Origin: CAZESH01 sp964514665
Lineage (GTDB): Bacteria > Bacillota > Bacilli > Paenibacillales > KCTC-25726
Direction of reading: 5' to 3'
DNA length: 17,207 nucleotides
Assembly (NCBI GenBank): GCA_964514665.1
Contig: CAZESH010000061.1
Coordinates: forward strand, 1-17,207
The position numbers and the translations under genes were made by a program. The notes under the pieces were generated by a model. It was given only the letters and a program-made list of their open reading frames with translations, made no database searches and was not told the DNA's origin. Within the stretch, counting starts at the first letter, position 1. Each line of letters starts with the position of its first letter. Shown piece after piece: positions 1 through 7,264 of the stretch.

Positions 1-2
1 AT

Positions 3-191
3 TGGATCATTAACGAAGCCAACGACAACTGCAGCTACTGCGTCGATTATGGCACGACGGCGCTGGATGGGAGATTCATTGCCATCCTTCGTTCCAATAC
101 GGTAAAAACTCCGAGAAGCGGGGAAAGCGGGTCACAGCGGTTTCAGACGGGACGAATTGATACGGAAGGCCCATCCATTCATTTGGTTTAA
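3..191 (+). CDS. C-terminal fragment of a probable DUF4912 protein
   Basis: The frame is open from the first complete codon of the window and stops with TAA at 189-191, so only the last 62 residues are visible. The fragment contains a Gly-Arg-Phe segment followed by RSNTVKTPRSG, a 'grF..i.rSNtv.tPr' pattern I associate with DUF4912 proteins, and ends in a short polar tail. The stop lies 37 bases before the start of the GH57-GT4 gene on the same strand, so the two are probably co-transcribed. DUF4912 has no established biochemical function. Its repeated position before GH57/DUF1957 genes in Paenibacillus, as I remember it, suggests a role in the same polysaccharide pathway. The family call rests on a short C-terminal match and is moderate; that this is coding sequence is more certain. 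Confidence 0.55.
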   Translation, partial: WIINEANDNCSYCVDYGTTALDGRFIAILRSNTVKTPRSGESGSQRFQTGRIDTEGPSIHLV

Positions 192-228
192 CGCATTCCC
201 ACTATTAACCATTTTAAGGAGAGAAGTT

Positions 229-3066
229 GTGGAAAAAGGATATATGGCGCTGGTTCTCCATGCCCACCTGCCCTTCGTCTGGCATCCTCAAAGCGAAGCC
301 TACATCGAAGAACGTTGGTTTTTTGAAGCTGTGACGGAAAGTTATTTGCCTTTGCTGGACGCTTTTGAGGGATTGGTGCGCGATCAAGTGGATTTTCGCG
401 TCACCCTCTCATTGACACCTCCACTGTTGAGCATGCTTGCAGCCCCCCTGCTGCAGGAACGGTATGCAGCTTATCTGGATAATTTGATCGAGCTGGCTGA
501 AAAAGAAACGGAGCGAACCCGCGGCAGCGCCGCCAACCGGGAATTGGCCGAACTGTACTTGCACAGCTTCCGGCGCTTAAAGCAGCGTTTTGTTCATGAT
601 TATCAAGGCAATTTGATTTCGGGCTTCCGCAAGCTCCGCGATGCGGGCTGCCTGGAGCTGATTACCTCGACCGCAACCCATGCTTTCCTTCCATATATTC
701 GTACTGAGCAGGCGCTCCGCGCGCAAATCGAACATGCAATCCGGCTGCATGTCGACCTTCTGGAAGAATACCCGCAGGGGATCTGGCTGCCGGAATGCGG
801 CTTTCGCGAGGGACTGGATTATATTCTCAAGGATTACGGTCTGCGTTATTTTTTTAGCGAAGCTCATGGCGTACTGAGCGCCGACCCCAAACCAAGATAC
901 GGACTCTATGCACCAGTGCTTACACCGGGCGGGCTTGCGGCCTTTGCCCGCGACCGGGAAGCTTCGGAGCAGGTGTGGAGCTCGCAGCACGGCTATCCCG
1001 GGGACTTCGACTACAGGGAATACTATCGCGATATCGGCTATGACCTGGATTACGACTATCTCAAGCCGCATCTGCATCAAAGCGGCCTGCGCCTCAATAC
1101 CGGCATCAAATATCACCGTATTACAGGCAGCAATGAATGCAAGGCGTTGTATGATCCTGCCTTGGCCAGAGAAAAGGCAGCCGTTCATGCTGGGAATTTC
1201 ATGTTCAACCGGGAGCGGCAGATTGAATACTTGAGCAAGCAAATGGATCGCAAGCCGCTTGTCACGGTTTCCTTCGACGCAGAGCTGTTCGGGCATTGGT
1301 GGTATGAAGGACCGCAGTGGATCGATTATCTCTGCAGAAAAATCCGCTTTGATCAAAATACGATGAAGCTGGTCACGCCTTCGCAGTACCTGCGCGAATT
1401 TCCCGTAAACCAGCAGTGTGAACTGCAGTTTACGAGCTGGGGAAGAGGCGGTTATGGCGACGTTTGGCTGGGTCCCGCCAACGAATGGCTGTACCGCCGG
1501 CTGCATCGCATGGAAGCATGCATGCTTGAAGCCGCTCAGCGCTGGCCCAAGCCGAGCCGATTGCAGCGCAGGGCGTTGAACCAGATGGCGCGGGAACTGA
1601 TGCTTGCCGAGAGCAGCGATTGGGCCTTCATCATCGAACAAGGGACGATGGTTGAATACGCGAAGCAGCGAAGCCATACGCACATACGGAATTTTCACGA
1701 GCTTTTCACGATGCTGCTTGACGGGCTTGTCCACGAGACGAGGCTTGCCCGGATCGAACAAGACGGTGCTATTTTTCCGAGCATGGATTACCGCGTGTTC
1801 CGTATGGACGCTTTGCCGGATTCGGCGGGCAAGCAAGCGGAGGAGCAAAATACGGACAAAACCAAGGTGCTGATGCTCTCTTGGGAGTATCCGCCGATGA
1901 TTGTCGGCGGCCTTTCCAAGCATGTGTTTGATTTGAGCCGTCACTTGGTTGAAAAAGCCATCGAGGTGCACGTCATCACCTGCCATGTTGACGGGTATCC
2001 CGCTTATGAGCTCAACCAGGGTGTTCATGTCCACCGTATGCGCACCTATCAGTCGCGAGAAGTAGATTTTATGGAATGGGTGCTTCAGCTCAATCTGGCG
2101 ATGTTCGATTACGGCAGGGCGCTGATCGGGCATTACGGTCCGTTTCATATTGTGCATGCCCACGATTGGTTGACGGGCAGGGCCGCCAAAGCGCTTAAGG
2201 ATGCCTGCCGGCTCCCGTTGGCAGCCACGATTCACGCTACTGAACACGGCCGCAACCAGGGGATATTCAGCGACATGCAGCAGCGCATTCACAGTCAGGA
2301 ATGGGAGCTGACTTATGAAGCTGGTCGGGTGGTCGTATGCAGCGGTTATATGGAGCAGGAAATCCGCGAACTGTTTCAACTGCCTGCCGACAAGCTCGAA
2401 GTGATCCCGAACGGGGTGGATGCCGGGCTTTTTGCCGATAGAACCGGTGAAGCATGGCCTCGCGGCAAGTATGCGGCGGAGCAAGAGAAAATAGTTTTTT
2501 TCGTAGGCCGTATGGTCAAAGAAAAGGGCGTCCACATCCTGCTGCAAAGCATTCCGGGAATTCTTTCACAGTGCCCTGATGCCAAATTCGTGCTGGCCGG
2601 AAAGGGGCCGATGCTGCAGGAGCTGCAGGCACAAGCAGCCGAACTCGGCATCTCGCACAAAACGCTGTTTCTCGGATTTATCACCGATGAGGAAAAGAAC
2701 CGCCTGCTGCACATCGCCTCGGCTGCCGTGTTCCCCAGCTTGTATGAACCGTTCGGCATCGTCGCTTTGGAGGCGATGGCCGCAGGAACGCCTGTCGTCG
2801 TTTCCGGTGTGGGAGGGTTGAGCGAGGTGGTCAGCCATGAAGAGGACGGTTATACGGTTCTTCCCGGCGACATTCCCTCGCTTACAACGCATATTGTTAA
2901 GCTGTTGAAAAATCCGCAGGAAGCAGCATCCATGGCGGAGCGTGCCAAGCGTAAAGCAGCTGACGTCTATAATTGGAGCCGCATAGCGGAACGGACTGCA
3001 GATACTTACAGGCAGATGCTGGAGGAAGCCGAAATTCAGCATGACAGATCGGAAATCAGTGTCTGA
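229..3066 (+). CDS. GH57 (DUF1957) alpha-glucan branching/amylase domain fused to GT4 glycosyltransferase
   Basis: This 945-residue cytoplasmic protein has two enzymes in one chain. Residues 1 to about 520 are a GH57 domain: HAHLPF near residue 11, WLPECGF with the nucleophile-position Glu189, and SFDAELFGHWW with the acid-position Asp350, all intact. From about residue 545 a GT4 domain begins (SWEYPPMIVGGLSKHV), with an NGVD segment, FVGRMVKEKG, and the E-x7-E pair Glu840/Glu848. GH57 enzymes of this subgroup branch or cleave alpha-1,4-glucans; GT4 retaining transferases elongate glucans from nucleotide sugars. Combined branching and elongation is therefore inferred, and GT4-GH57 fusions are known in some thermophiles. 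GTG at 229 is preferred because AAGGAGAG lies five bases before it; the open frame extends back to a TTG at 157 without a ribosome site and inside the upstream gene. The nucleotidyltransferase gene follows after 30 bases. Confidence 0.88.
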   Translation: MEKGYMALVLHAHLPFVWHPQSEAYIEERWFFEAVTESYLPLLDAFEGLVRDQVDFRVTLSLTPPLLSMLAAPLLQERYAAYLDNLIELAEKETERTRGSAANRELAELYLHSFRRLKQRFVHDYQGNLISGFRKLRDAGCLELITSTATHAFLPYIRTEQALRAQIEHAIRLHVDLLEEYPQGIWLPECGFREGLDYILKDYGLRYFFSEAHGVLSADPKPRYGLYAPVLTPGGLAAFARDREASEQVWSSQHGYPGDFDYREYYRDIGYDLDYDYLKPHLHQSGLRLNTGIKYHRITGSNECKALYDPALAREKAAVHAGNFMFNRERQIEYLSKQMDRKPLVTVSFDAELFGHWWYEGPQWIDYLCRKIRFDQNTMKLVTPSQYLREFPVNQQCELQFTSWGRGGYGDVWLGPANEWLYRRLHRMEACMLEAAQRWPKPSRLQRRALNQMARELMLAESSDWAFIIEQGTMVEYAKQRSHTHIRNFHELFTMLLDGLVHETRLARIEQDGAIFPSMDYRVFRMDALPDSAGKQAEEQNTDKTKVLMLSWEYPPMIVGGLSKHVFDLSRHLVEKAIEVHVITCHVDGYPAYELNQGVHVHRMRTYQSREVDFMEWVLQLNLAMFDYGRALIGHYGPFHIVHAHDWLTGRAAKALKDACRLPLAATIHATEHGRNQGIFSDMQQRIHSQEWELTYEAGRVVVCSGYMEQEIRELFQLPADKLEVIPNGVDAGLFADRTGEAWPRGKYAAEQEKIVFFVGRMVKEKGVHILLQSIPGILSQCPDAKFVLAGKGPMLQELQAQAAELGISHKTLFLGFITDEEKNRLLHIASAAVFPSLYEPFGIVALEAMAAGTPVVVSGVGGLSEVVSHEEDGYTVLPGDIPSLTTHIVKLLKNPQEAASMAERAKRKAADVYNWSRIAERTADTYRQMLEEAEIQHDRSEISV

Positions 3067-3096
3067 CGATTCATTACATTACTGGAGGTATGAAAA

Positions 3097-5517
3097 ATGA
3101 AAGCCGTAATCATGGCCGGAGGAAAAGGATCACGCTTGCGTCCGCTGACCGTCAATCTGCCCAAACCGATGGTACCGCTCTTGGATAGGCCCTGCATGGA
3201 ATATACGATCGAGCTGCTCAAAAAGCACGATATTACGGATATCGCGGTTACGCTGCAGTATTTGCCGGAGACGATTCGCCAATATTTCGGCGACGGCTCG
3301 GAATGGGGCGTACATCTGCATTATTTCGAGGAGGATACTCCGCTCGGCACTGCGGGGAGTGTGATCCATGCAAGAGAATTTCTTGATGAAACGTTCATCG
3401 TGATCAGCGGTGACGCCGTAACCGACTTTGCTCTCGATCGTGCCGTAGACTTTCACCGGGAGAAAGGCGCAGAAGCGACGCTCGTGCTTGCCCGGGTGGA
3501 AAATCCGCTGGAGTTTGGCGTGGTGATGACTGACGATTGCGGAAGGATCATCCGTTTTCTGGAAAAGCCAAGCTGGGGAGAGGTATTCAGCGATACCGTC
3601 AATACCGGCATCTATATTCTCGAGCCGCAGGTTTTGCAGGGCTATGATCAAGCAACCGAGTACGACTTCAGCAAGGATTTGTTCCCGCACATGCTGTCGG
3701 AGCAAAAACCGCTGTATGGTTATGCGGCTGCAGGCTACTGGTCGGATATCGGCAATCTGGGACAGTACCGGCAGACGCAGTTTGATATGCTCGAGGGAAA
3801 GGTAAATGTGGATATTCATGGTACGGAGCTGTCTCCCGGCATTTGGATCGGGAAGCATGCAAGGATTGCCGACACGGCAATGCTAACCGCGCCTTGCTTT
3901 ATCGGCAGCAATACAATCATTGAAGAGCACGTGCGGGTCGGCGGATATTCGGTAATCGGGGAAGGCAGCGTGCTGAACGCAGGGGTGTCTTTGGACAGAG
4001 CGATGCTGCTCAAGCATGTGTTTCTCGATCGGGGATCAGAGGTTTACGGTGCGACCGTGTGCAAGCATGCGACCCTGATGCAGGGCGCGGTCGTGTATGA
4101 TGGAGCCGTGCTCGGCGCGGGCTGCAAAATCGGTGTGAAAAGCGTGGTACAGCCGGGCATAAAGGTGTTTCCGAATAAATCCGTAGGCAGCTATATGACC
4201 TTGAACCGCTCGCTGATCTGGGGAGAGGAGGTTTCCAAAGGCTTGTTCGGCTACCACGGGATCAAAGGGGTTTGCAATGTCGATATGACCACAGGCTTCG
4301 TCCACCAGCTTGCGCTGGCTTACGGATCGGTTTTGCCGATTGGGTCGACGGTCGCGATCGGCTTTGATGCCGCGCCTTTTTCTTACCTGCTCTCCGAGAC
4401 ATTTGCCTCCGCTTTGCATGCTGCCGGGATCAACACCTGCCACTTTGAGAAGGTGACTTCCGCGGTCATCCGATACGGCACTTACTATTTTGGCTGTGAG
4501 GGCGGCGTAGTGATCCGCCGGGACAGTACAAACAACGAGGAGTTCAAGCTTGAATTTCTGGACGATGAAGGCATTCCCATCGGCAAAGCCCGGGAACGCA
4601 AAATAGAGAACTGCTTCTTTCAGGAGGATTTTCGTCTCGTCAAATCCTCCGGCCTCGGCAAGCGGATTGCTCAAACTGAAATCACGGCGCTATATAAAGA
4701 GAATTTGCTGGAGATGGTATCCCTTGAACGGATTCGGACCCAATCGTACAAAGTGGTGCTGCAGTATGATCACCGCAGCCTGCAGCATATCATTCCCGAG
4801 CTGTTGGAAAAGCTGGGCTGCAGCGTGATCCAGGTGAACCGGGGCACCGGTTCCGATGAAATGTCAAAGCTCGTTTGCCTGCATGAGGCGGATATCGGCA
4901 TCGTGCTCGATTCCGACGCACAGCAAATCGAGCTGATCAGCGAGCAAGGCACGGTTATTCGCGATGAGATGGTTTCGCTGCTTCAGCTGCTGGTGCAGAT
5001 TTATGGCGAGGATAAGCGTACGCTTTATATTCCCGTTCATCTGCCGGATATTGCCGAGATGCTCGCAGAAAAGCTCAATCGCACAGTCGTACGCACCAAG
5101 ATGGATATGCGTTCGATCATCAAAGGCTGTGAAAATCAGGGTTTTCATATTTATGTCGATGGATTGTACACGTTGGTGCAGATCATGCAGATGATGGCCG
5201 TGCAGGGCAAAAGCCTCTCCGGATTGCTTGCTTCGATTCCCGATTTCACGCTGATCGAAAGACGGATTGACTGCCACTGGTCGGAAAAGGGCAGGGTGAT
5301 GCGCTTTTTGATGGAGGAAACAAAAGGAAGGAATGTAGAGTTGATCGATGGCTTAAAAGTGCATCACGAGCAGGGCTGGACCTTGATTCTTCCCGATTGC
5401 GACGAACCCGGCTTGCGGATTTTTTCCAATGCCAAGAGTCTGCGGCAAGCTGAAGAAATGGCCTTGATGTATATAAGCAAAATTACCGACTGCCGCAAAT
5501 CCGCTGCCCGTATGTAA
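3097..5517 (+). CDS. Sugar-1-phosphate nucleotidyltransferase with beta-helix and degenerate phosphomannomutase domain
   Basis: The 806-residue protein has three parts. Residues 1 to about 235 form an NTP-transferase domain (AGGKGSRLRPLT near the N terminus, then PKPM, ISGDAV, and EKP followed by VNTGIYIL), which makes NDP-sugar from sugar-1-phosphate. Residues about 245-375 are a left-handed parallel beta-helix of hexapeptide-like repeats. Residues about 385-790 resemble phosphomannomutase/phosphoglucomutase. In that last part the phosphoserine loop expected as TASHNP reads RRDSTN (474-479), the metal loop DGDGDR reads DSDAQQ (605-610), and the sugar loop GEESGH reads CENQGFH (678-684), so mutase activity is unlikely. 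Such triple-domain proteins with an eroded mutase part occur elsewhere. GGAGG eight bases before the ATG supports the start. It probably supplies the donor for the upstream GT4 domain; the nucleotide and sugar cannot be told from sequence. Confidence 0.88.
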   Translation: MKAVIMAGGKGSRLRPLTVNLPKPMVPLLDRPCMEYTIELLKKHDITDIAVTLQYLPETIRQYFGDGSEWGVHLHYFEEDTPLGTAGSVIHAREFLDETFIVISGDAVTDFALDRAVDFHREKGAEATLVLARVENPLEFGVVMTDDCGRIIRFLEKPSWGEVFSDTVNTGIYILEPQVLQGYDQATEYDFSKDLFPHMLSEQKPLYGYAAAGYWSDIGNLGQYRQTQFDMLEGKVNVDIHGTELSPGIWIGKHARIADTAMLTAPCFIGSNTIIEEHVRVGGYSVIGEGSVLNAGVSLDRAMLLKHVFLDRGSEVYGATVCKHATLMQGAVVYDGAVLGAGCKIGVKSVVQPGIKVFPNKSVGSYMTLNRSLIWGEEVSKGLFGYHGIKGVCNVDMTTGFVHQLALAYGSVLPIGSTVAIGFDAAPFSYLLSETFASALHAAGINTCHFEKVTSAVIRYGTYYFGCEGGVVIRRDSTNNEEFKLEFLDDEGIPIGKARERKIENCFFQEDFRLVKSSGLGKRIAQTEITALYKENLLEMVSLERIRTQSYKVVLQYDHRSLQHIIPELLEKLGCSVIQVNRGTGSDEMSKLVCLHEADIGIVLDSDAQQIELISEQGTVIRDEMVSLLQLLVQIYGEDKRTLYIPVHLPDIAEMLAEKLNRTVVRTKMDMRSIIKGCENQGFHIYVDGLYTLVQIMQMMAVQGKSLSGLLASIPDFTLIERRIDCHWSEKGRVMRFLMEETKGRNVELIDGLKVHHEQGWTLILPDCDEPGLRIFSNAKSLRQAEEMALMYISKITDCRKSAARM

Positions 5518-5542
5518 GGTTATTAACCCTTCGGGCAAACAA

Positions 5543-5722
5543 TTACTGCTCAAACAATTCCGCAGGCATAAACCCGGCAGTCAACTCAGCTCGTTCTTCC
5601 TGGGAGTCAGAGCAAAAGCCGATGCAAATGTGTTTGCCATCTATCAGCTTGTATGCAGTTTTGTAAATTGTTCCTGTTACTTCAGCCTTGTGAATCGTAT
5701 TGCAAATTTGACAAAAATACAT
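5543..5722 (-). CDS. Small Cys-rich (putative zinc-binding) hypothetical protein, 59 aa
   Basis: Read on the minus strand, an ATG at 5722-5720 is preceded by AAGGAG at good spacing and opens a 59-codon frame ending only 25 bases past the stop of the converging nucleotidyltransferase gene. The protein has Cys4 and Cys7 in a CQIC knuckle and a second pair, Cys33 and Cys37, in HICIGFCS. Four cysteines in two pairs suggest a small zinc-binding fold. There is no signal peptide or membrane segment. I do not recognise the family. The open frame could begin 28 codons further upstream, but that extension has no ribosome site. The strong ribosome site and cysteine spacing make a real gene more likely than chance. 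Confidence 0.6.
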   Translation of the reverse strand: MYFCQICNTIHKAEVTGTIYKTAYKLIDGKHICIGFCSDSQEERAELTAGFMPAELFEQ

Positions 5723-5823
5723 GATGGCGCTCCTTAATCTGATATTTGTAAAGCATGATTTCCACGATTCAATATACCAGAAAGATGAACCAAAGGAAAG
5801 TAACATTTCTCAAAATCAGCATC

Positions 5824-5836
5824 TTACAAATTGTAA
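5824..5836. promoter_or_regulatory. Inverted repeat TTACAA-N-TTGTAA, possible operator
   Basis: A perfect 6+1+6 inverted repeat lies between the minus-strand gene and the direct-repeat block. Its 13-bp symmetric layout resembles operators of dimeric repressors (Fur/Zur/PerR-like sites also use a 1-base centre), but the bases do not match those consensus sequences. The regulator is unknown. Confidence 0.3.
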
Positions 5837-5850
5837 AGTAAATTTCATAC

Positions 5851-5894
5851 TCCGATCACAATCCGATCACAAACCGATCACGGATCGATCAAAT
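5851..5894. repeat. Four tandem 11-bp direct repeats (core CGATCA)
   Basis: TCCGATCACAA occurs twice in perfect tandem (5851-5861, 5862-5872), followed by ACCGATCACGG (5873-5883) and ATCGATCAAAT (5884-5894). CGATCA starts at 5853, 5864, 5875 and 5886, exactly 11 bases apart, so all copies face the same side of the helix. Phased 11-bp repeats next to a promoter are typical of OmpR/PhoP-type winged-helix regulators. The block ends 8 bases before a TATAAT box and covers the place of the -35 element. Confidence 0.85.
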
Positions 5895-5902
5895 TTATCC
5901 AA

Positions 5903-5908
5903 TATAAT
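5903..5908 (+). promoter_or_regulatory. Putative -10 box (TATAAT) of an activator-dependent promoter
   Basis: A perfect TATAAT is present, but no good -35 hexamer exists 16-18 bases upstream; that place is taken by the last two 11-bp repeats. An activator-dependent promoter reading rightwards with a start near 5915 is inferred. Confidence 0.45.
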
Positions 5909-5914
5909 GATAGT

Positions 5915-6129
5915 GCAGCATAATAAGACCAATCTTTTTTGATAAAAAATTACTGATCCACAAAAGCGATTTGGAGAAAGCGAAAAAGCTGCTGCAAAAA
6001 TACAATTATGAAAAAAGTTATCGATACAGCCACACGATTAAGGGAATATAGGCTTATCGAATCCTAATAGGTTATTTTGGGTTTGCCGGCAGTCTGGAGC
6101 TTGCAGCAACATGCAAGCTTCTTTTTTTT
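5915..6129 (+). ncRNA. Candidate small RNA or attenuated leader transcript, about 215 nt
   Basis: The segment is bounded by a TATAAT box with upstream direct repeats and by a strong rho-independent terminator. It has no open frame with a usable start codon and ribosome site. A separate promoter for the next gene sits behind the terminator, which favours an independent short transcript. An 8-base segment, TGCTGCAA at 5990-5997, is complementary to 6101-6108 in the left arm of the terminator, so an alternative antiterminated fold is possible. I recognise no known riboswitch or RNA family. Transcription itself is not shown by the sequence. Confidence 0.3.
6098..6129 (+). terminator. Rho-independent terminator
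   Basis: AGCTTGCA (6098-6105) pairs perfectly with TGCAAGCT (6112-6119) around a 6-base loop. The stem can extend by two more pairs (6096-6097 with 6120-6121) and is followed by a run of Ts. No protein gene ends just upstream on this strand, so it serves the putative short RNA. Confidence 0.8.
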
Positions 6130-6159
6130 GCGATTTTTCCCCAAGAATTCCGGCGGTCT

Positions 6160-6189
6160 TTTACATCGGTGAAGAAAAAGAGGTAATAT
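6160..6189 (+). promoter_or_regulatory. Putative sigma-A promoter of the sensor operon
   Basis: TTTACA at 6160-6165 (5 of 6 against TTGACA) and TAATAT at 6184-6189 (4 of 6) are 18 bases apart. The pair sits just after the terminator and about 45 bases before the sensor start codon. No copy of the motif shared by the chemoreceptor and chvE promoters was seen here. Confidence 0.4.
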
Positions 6190-6235
6190 GTAAGAAAAGA
6201 CAGTTTGCCGCGGTTTTTGTGAAGGGAGTTTCACA

Positions 6236-7243
6236 ATGAAGAAAATTTTGCTCATTTATGCTTTGTTGATTGCTGCGTTTCTCGCTTATTTTTTCAATTA
6301 CCAATACCGTAATCTCTCTACAAATCAGCTTGATCAAGAGGGCTTGAAGGGCGGGATCGACGAGAAATACGTCATGGTCACCTTCCAGTCGGGCATCGAT
6401 TATTGGAAAAGCTGTTTGAAAGGCTTTGAAGACGCCGCGCAGATCCTCAACGTTTCCGTGGATTATCGTGGTGCCACGCAGTATGATGTGCACGAGGAAG
6501 TGACGGTATTGGAGCAGGTGATTGCGAGAAAGCCTGCAGGCATTGCCGTTACGGCGATTAATTCGGAAGCGCTGACGGCAACGATCAACAAAGCCGTGGA
6601 AGCGGGAATTCCTGTGGTTTTATTCGATTCGGACGCACCCGCCAGCAAGGCGTATTCCTTTCTAGCCACGAACAATTACAGCGCCGGGGTGACGGCTGCC
6701 CATAAAATGGCGGAATTGATCGCCAAGCGCGGAAAGGTTGCCATCGTCACCTTGCCCAATCAATTGAATCATCAAGACAGGATGAAAGGTTTTAAAGATA
6801 CGATCGCCAAGGAATACCCCGACATCCAGGTAGTGGCCGTTGCAGACGGCAAGGGCGACCAGCTGGTTTCGAGAAAGGCTGCGCTGAATATTTTGCAGCA
6901 ATATCCCGATTTGGCGGGAATATTCAACACGGATGCGGTGGGCGGTGTAGGTGTAGGGGAAGCAGTAACTTATTACAAAAAAAACACAAATGTGAAAATC
7001 ATCGGCTTCGATACGGATAAAGGTACGCTGGACATGGTCAAACAGGGAGTCATTTCCGCCACGCTGGCGCAAGGAACCTGGAATATGGGGTATTGGTCCC
7101 TGCAGTTTTTGTTTCATCTTCATCACGGGCTTACCGGACCGACAAATGAATCGGGCTCCGAGTTGTCTCCGCTGCCGCCGTATGTGGATACCGGAACCAC
7201 AGTCGTGACCAAAGACAATGTGGAGGATTATTATGCCAAATAA
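6236..7243 (+). CDS. Membrane-anchored periplasmic-binding-protein-like sugar sensor (XylFII-type)
   Basis: The 335-residue protein begins with one hydrophobic segment (residues about 4-20) without a lipobox cysteine, so it should stay anchored in the membrane facing outwards. The rest is a type 1 periplasmic-binding domain of the ribose/xylose family: a first beta strand KYVMVTFQSG, VTAINSEALTATI, GIPVVLFDSDAP, FLATNNYSAG, and IFNTDAVGGVGVGEA followed by IIGFDTDKG. It lies directly before a histidine kinase and response regulator, as XylFII does in the clostridial D-xylose XylFII-LytS-YesN system, where the sugar-bound protein activates the kinase. I infer the same role here, as sensor and not transporter, because a separate binding lipoprotein is encoded with the ABC genes. 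The ligand is probably an aldose but cannot be fixed from sequence. AAGGGAG eight bases upstream supports the ATG. Confidence 0.85.
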   Translation: MKKILLIYALLIAAFLAYFFNYQYRNLSTNQLDQEGLKGGIDEKYVMVTFQSGIDYWKSCLKGFEDAAQILNVSVDYRGATQYDVHEEVTVLEQVIARKPAGIAVTAINSEALTATINKAVEAGIPVVLFDSDAPASKAYSFLATNNYSAGVTAAHKMAELIAKRGKVAIVTLPNQLNHQDRMKGFKDTIAKEYPDIQVVAVADGKGDQLVSRKAALNILQQYPDLAGIFNTDAVGGVGVGEAVTYYKKNTNVKIIGFDTDKGTLDMVKQGVISATLAQGTWNMGYWSLQFLFHLHHGLTGPTNESGSELSPLPPYVDTGTTVVTKDNVEDYYAK

Positions 7244-7264
7244 ACAATACGGGAAGACGTGCTG

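Larger units (their letters stand above)
5723..6235. other. AT-rich intergenic region with regulatory cluster, no convincing protein gene
   Basis: These 513 bases separate the small minus-strand gene from the sensor operon. They contain an inverted repeat, an 11-bp direct-repeat block, a TATAAT box, roughly 200 bases that could form a short RNA, a terminator and then a separate promoter for the next gene. Base composition is visibly more AT-rich than the flanking genes. One frame (about 5914-6051) is open for 45 codons and has coding-like composition, but it has no ATG, GTG or ribosome site. Confidence 0.6.

Noticed and set aside
157..228. TTG start extending the GH57-GT4 protein by 24 residues
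   Set aside because: It overlaps the end of the upstream gene and has no ribosome site, while GTG at 229 has AAGGAGAG at correct spacing and gives the usual N terminus of the family.
577..2547. 656-codon open frame on the minus strand
   Set aside because: It lies opposite the GH57-GT4 gene, whose catalytic motifs are clear. The minus-strand translation resembles no family and has no ribosome site; it is a consequence of the codon use of the real gene.
3130..3858. 242-codon minus-strand frame within the nucleotidyltransferase gene
   Set aside because: The plus-strand NTP-transferase motifs are intact across the same bases, and the minus-strand product is not recognisable.
5851..5894. Direct repeats considered as a CRISPR array or replication iterons
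   Set aside because: The repeats are 11 bp with no spacers, too short for CRISPR, and there is no replication gene or DnaA-box cluster nearby; the adjacent -10 box favours a promoter operator.
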